A program made the position numbers and the translations under genes. Shown here piece by piece: positions 6,188 to 6,998 of a DNA stretch of 6,998 bases. Source of the DNA: an uncultured Dorea sp. GTDB taxonomy: Bacteria > Bacillota_A > Clostridia > Lachnospirales > Lachnospiraceae. The notes under the pieces are model-generated. The model made no database searches. It was not told the DNA's origin and was given only the letters and a program-made list of their open reading frames with translations. Each line of letters opens with the position of its first letter. Within the stretch, counting starts at the first letter, position 1. The DNA is taken from assembly GCA_948468495.1 (NCBI GenBank), contig CAOKJI010000083.1, positions 1 to 6,998 of the forward strand, in the 5' to 3' direction.

Positions 6188-6998
6188 ATGATGCGGCTGC
6201 TTGAGTTAGATATTAAGAATTTTGGCAAATTTCATAACAGGAATATTGAGCTTTATGACGGACTGCATCTGGTATACGGGGAGAATGAATCGGGGAAATC
6301 TACGATACATACGTTTATCAGGGCGATGCTGTTTGGACTGGAGAGAAAAAGGGGAAGAGGGTCGGCAAACGACACATTTTCCAGATATGAGCCATGGGAT
6401 AATGAGAATTATTATGCAGGAGGACTCCAGTTTGAGTGCGGCGGCAAACGATTCTCTCTGCAGCGGAATTTCGATAAATATTCAAAGAAAGCTTCGCTGG
6501 TTTGTGTGACGGACGGGGAACAGATGTCGGTGGAAGACGGTGATTTGGACATGCTTCTTGACGGTCTTAGCTCATCTTCTTATGAAAATACGCTGTATAT
6601 TGGACAGCTTCATGCGCCGACCAGTCAGGAACTGGCGTCGGAGCTTAAGAATTATGCGGCCAGTTATTATGTGGCGGGAGACAGCGAGATTAATCTTGCC
6701 GCTGCAATAGAGAATCTATTTACCAAAAAGAAGGCTGTTGACAAAGAAATAAAGAAAGCGATTCATGAAAAACAGAAGAAGAGGGAATCTATCGGGCAGG
6801 AAGCCTCCTACGTATGGAGAGATATTCACCATATGGATGATAAAATAGAATCAATCAAAAAAGAGCTGGAGCTTCGTGAAGTGAAGGAAGAAGAGAGTCC
6901 CAGGGAGAAGGAATTGGAGAATGAGTGGGTGAAAAAACGGTTTACGGATGCTCTGCGGCCAGCAAAATGGCGAATCCATCCTTTTGAGATTATTGGGA
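6188..6998 (+). CDS. YhaN-like SMC/Rad50-type AAA ATPase, 3'-truncated by window edge
   Basis: The frame is open from ATG 6188 to the window end, giving the first 270 residues of a protein that in this family often reaches 700-1000. The N-terminal ABC/Rad50-type head is plain: LLELDIKNFGKFHN, a Walker A GENESGKST at 31-39, and a Q-loop-like LYIGQ ending at 140. From about residue 170 a charged, Lys/Glu-rich region starts a coiled coil (about 180-250), as in SMC/Rad50 proteins. It should pair with the YhaO-like nuclease and drive ATP-dependent DNA end processing; this is inferred from the family and adjacency. ATG 6188 follows the yhaO-like TAA with no gap; ATG 6191 is equally possible, since GAGGGG (6178-6183) is 4 nt and 7 nt upstream respectively. 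Walker B, signature motif and the returning coil lie outside the window. Confidence 0.92.
   Translation, partial: MMRLLELDIKNFGKFHNRNIELYDGLHLVYGENESGKSTIHTFIRAMLFGLERKRGRGSANDTFSRYEPWDNENYYAGGLQFECGGKRFSLQRNFDKYSKKASLVCVTDGEQMSVEDGDLDMLLDGLSSSSYENTLYIGQLHAPTSQELASELKNYAASYYVAGDSEINLAAAIENLFTKKKAVDKEIKKAIHEKQKKRESIGQEASYVWRDIHHMDDKIESIKKELELREVKEEESPREKELENEWVKKRFTDALRPAKWRIHPFEIIG

Noticed and set aside
6222..6509. 95-aa plus-strand ORF within the start of the YhaN-like gene
   Set aside because: The overlapping frame from 6188 encodes a clear Walker A and ATPase head and stays open to the window end; the 95-aa frame has no family features.

Overview
The window looks like a chromosomal stretch of a Gram-positive, low-to-mid-GC Firmicute, most likely a gut Clostridium of the Lachnospiraceae type. 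This rests on strong AGGAGG-type ribosome binding sites, sigma-A-like promoters, a VanR/VanS-type two-component pair, and a YhaO/YhaN-type Mre11-Rad50-like pair. The taxonomic guess is inference from sequence style, not a search result.

Layout, left to right. (1) Bases 1-738 hold the 3' part of a class III PLP-dependent aminotransferase (glutamate-1-semialdehyde aminomutase-like), cut by the left edge. (2) A perfect 17-bp hairpin at 760-798 separates it from a convergent minus-strand AIM24/TIGR00266-family gene (840-1520), which has its own recognisable promoter. (3) A 260-bp divergent intergenic region carries that promoter, an extended -10 promoter for asnS, and a short stretch resembling the 5' end of a tRNA. 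(4) asnS (asparaginyl-tRNA synthetase) follows, complete. (5) A 136-bp gap with an inverted repeat leads into a tightly packed run of four genes: a VanR-like response regulator, a VanS-like histidine kinase (TTG start, overlapping the regulator by 11 nt), a YhaO-like metallophosphoesterase/exonuclease (overlapping the kinase by 83 nt), and a YhaN-like SMC/Rad50-type ATPase that starts immediately after the YhaO stop and runs off the right edge.

The regulator and kinase should form a membrane signalling pair of the glycopeptide-sensing VanRS family, but no van resistance gene (vanH/A/X/G/Y type) is in the window. Downstream, translationally coupled, sit the two subunits of a predicted DNA-end-processing complex. 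The most notable features are this coupling of an envelope-type sensor to a DNA repair pair and the unusually long out-of-frame overlap between the kinase and yhaO-like genes. I found no mobile element, CRISPR array, rRNA or complete tRNA, and no clearly new system.
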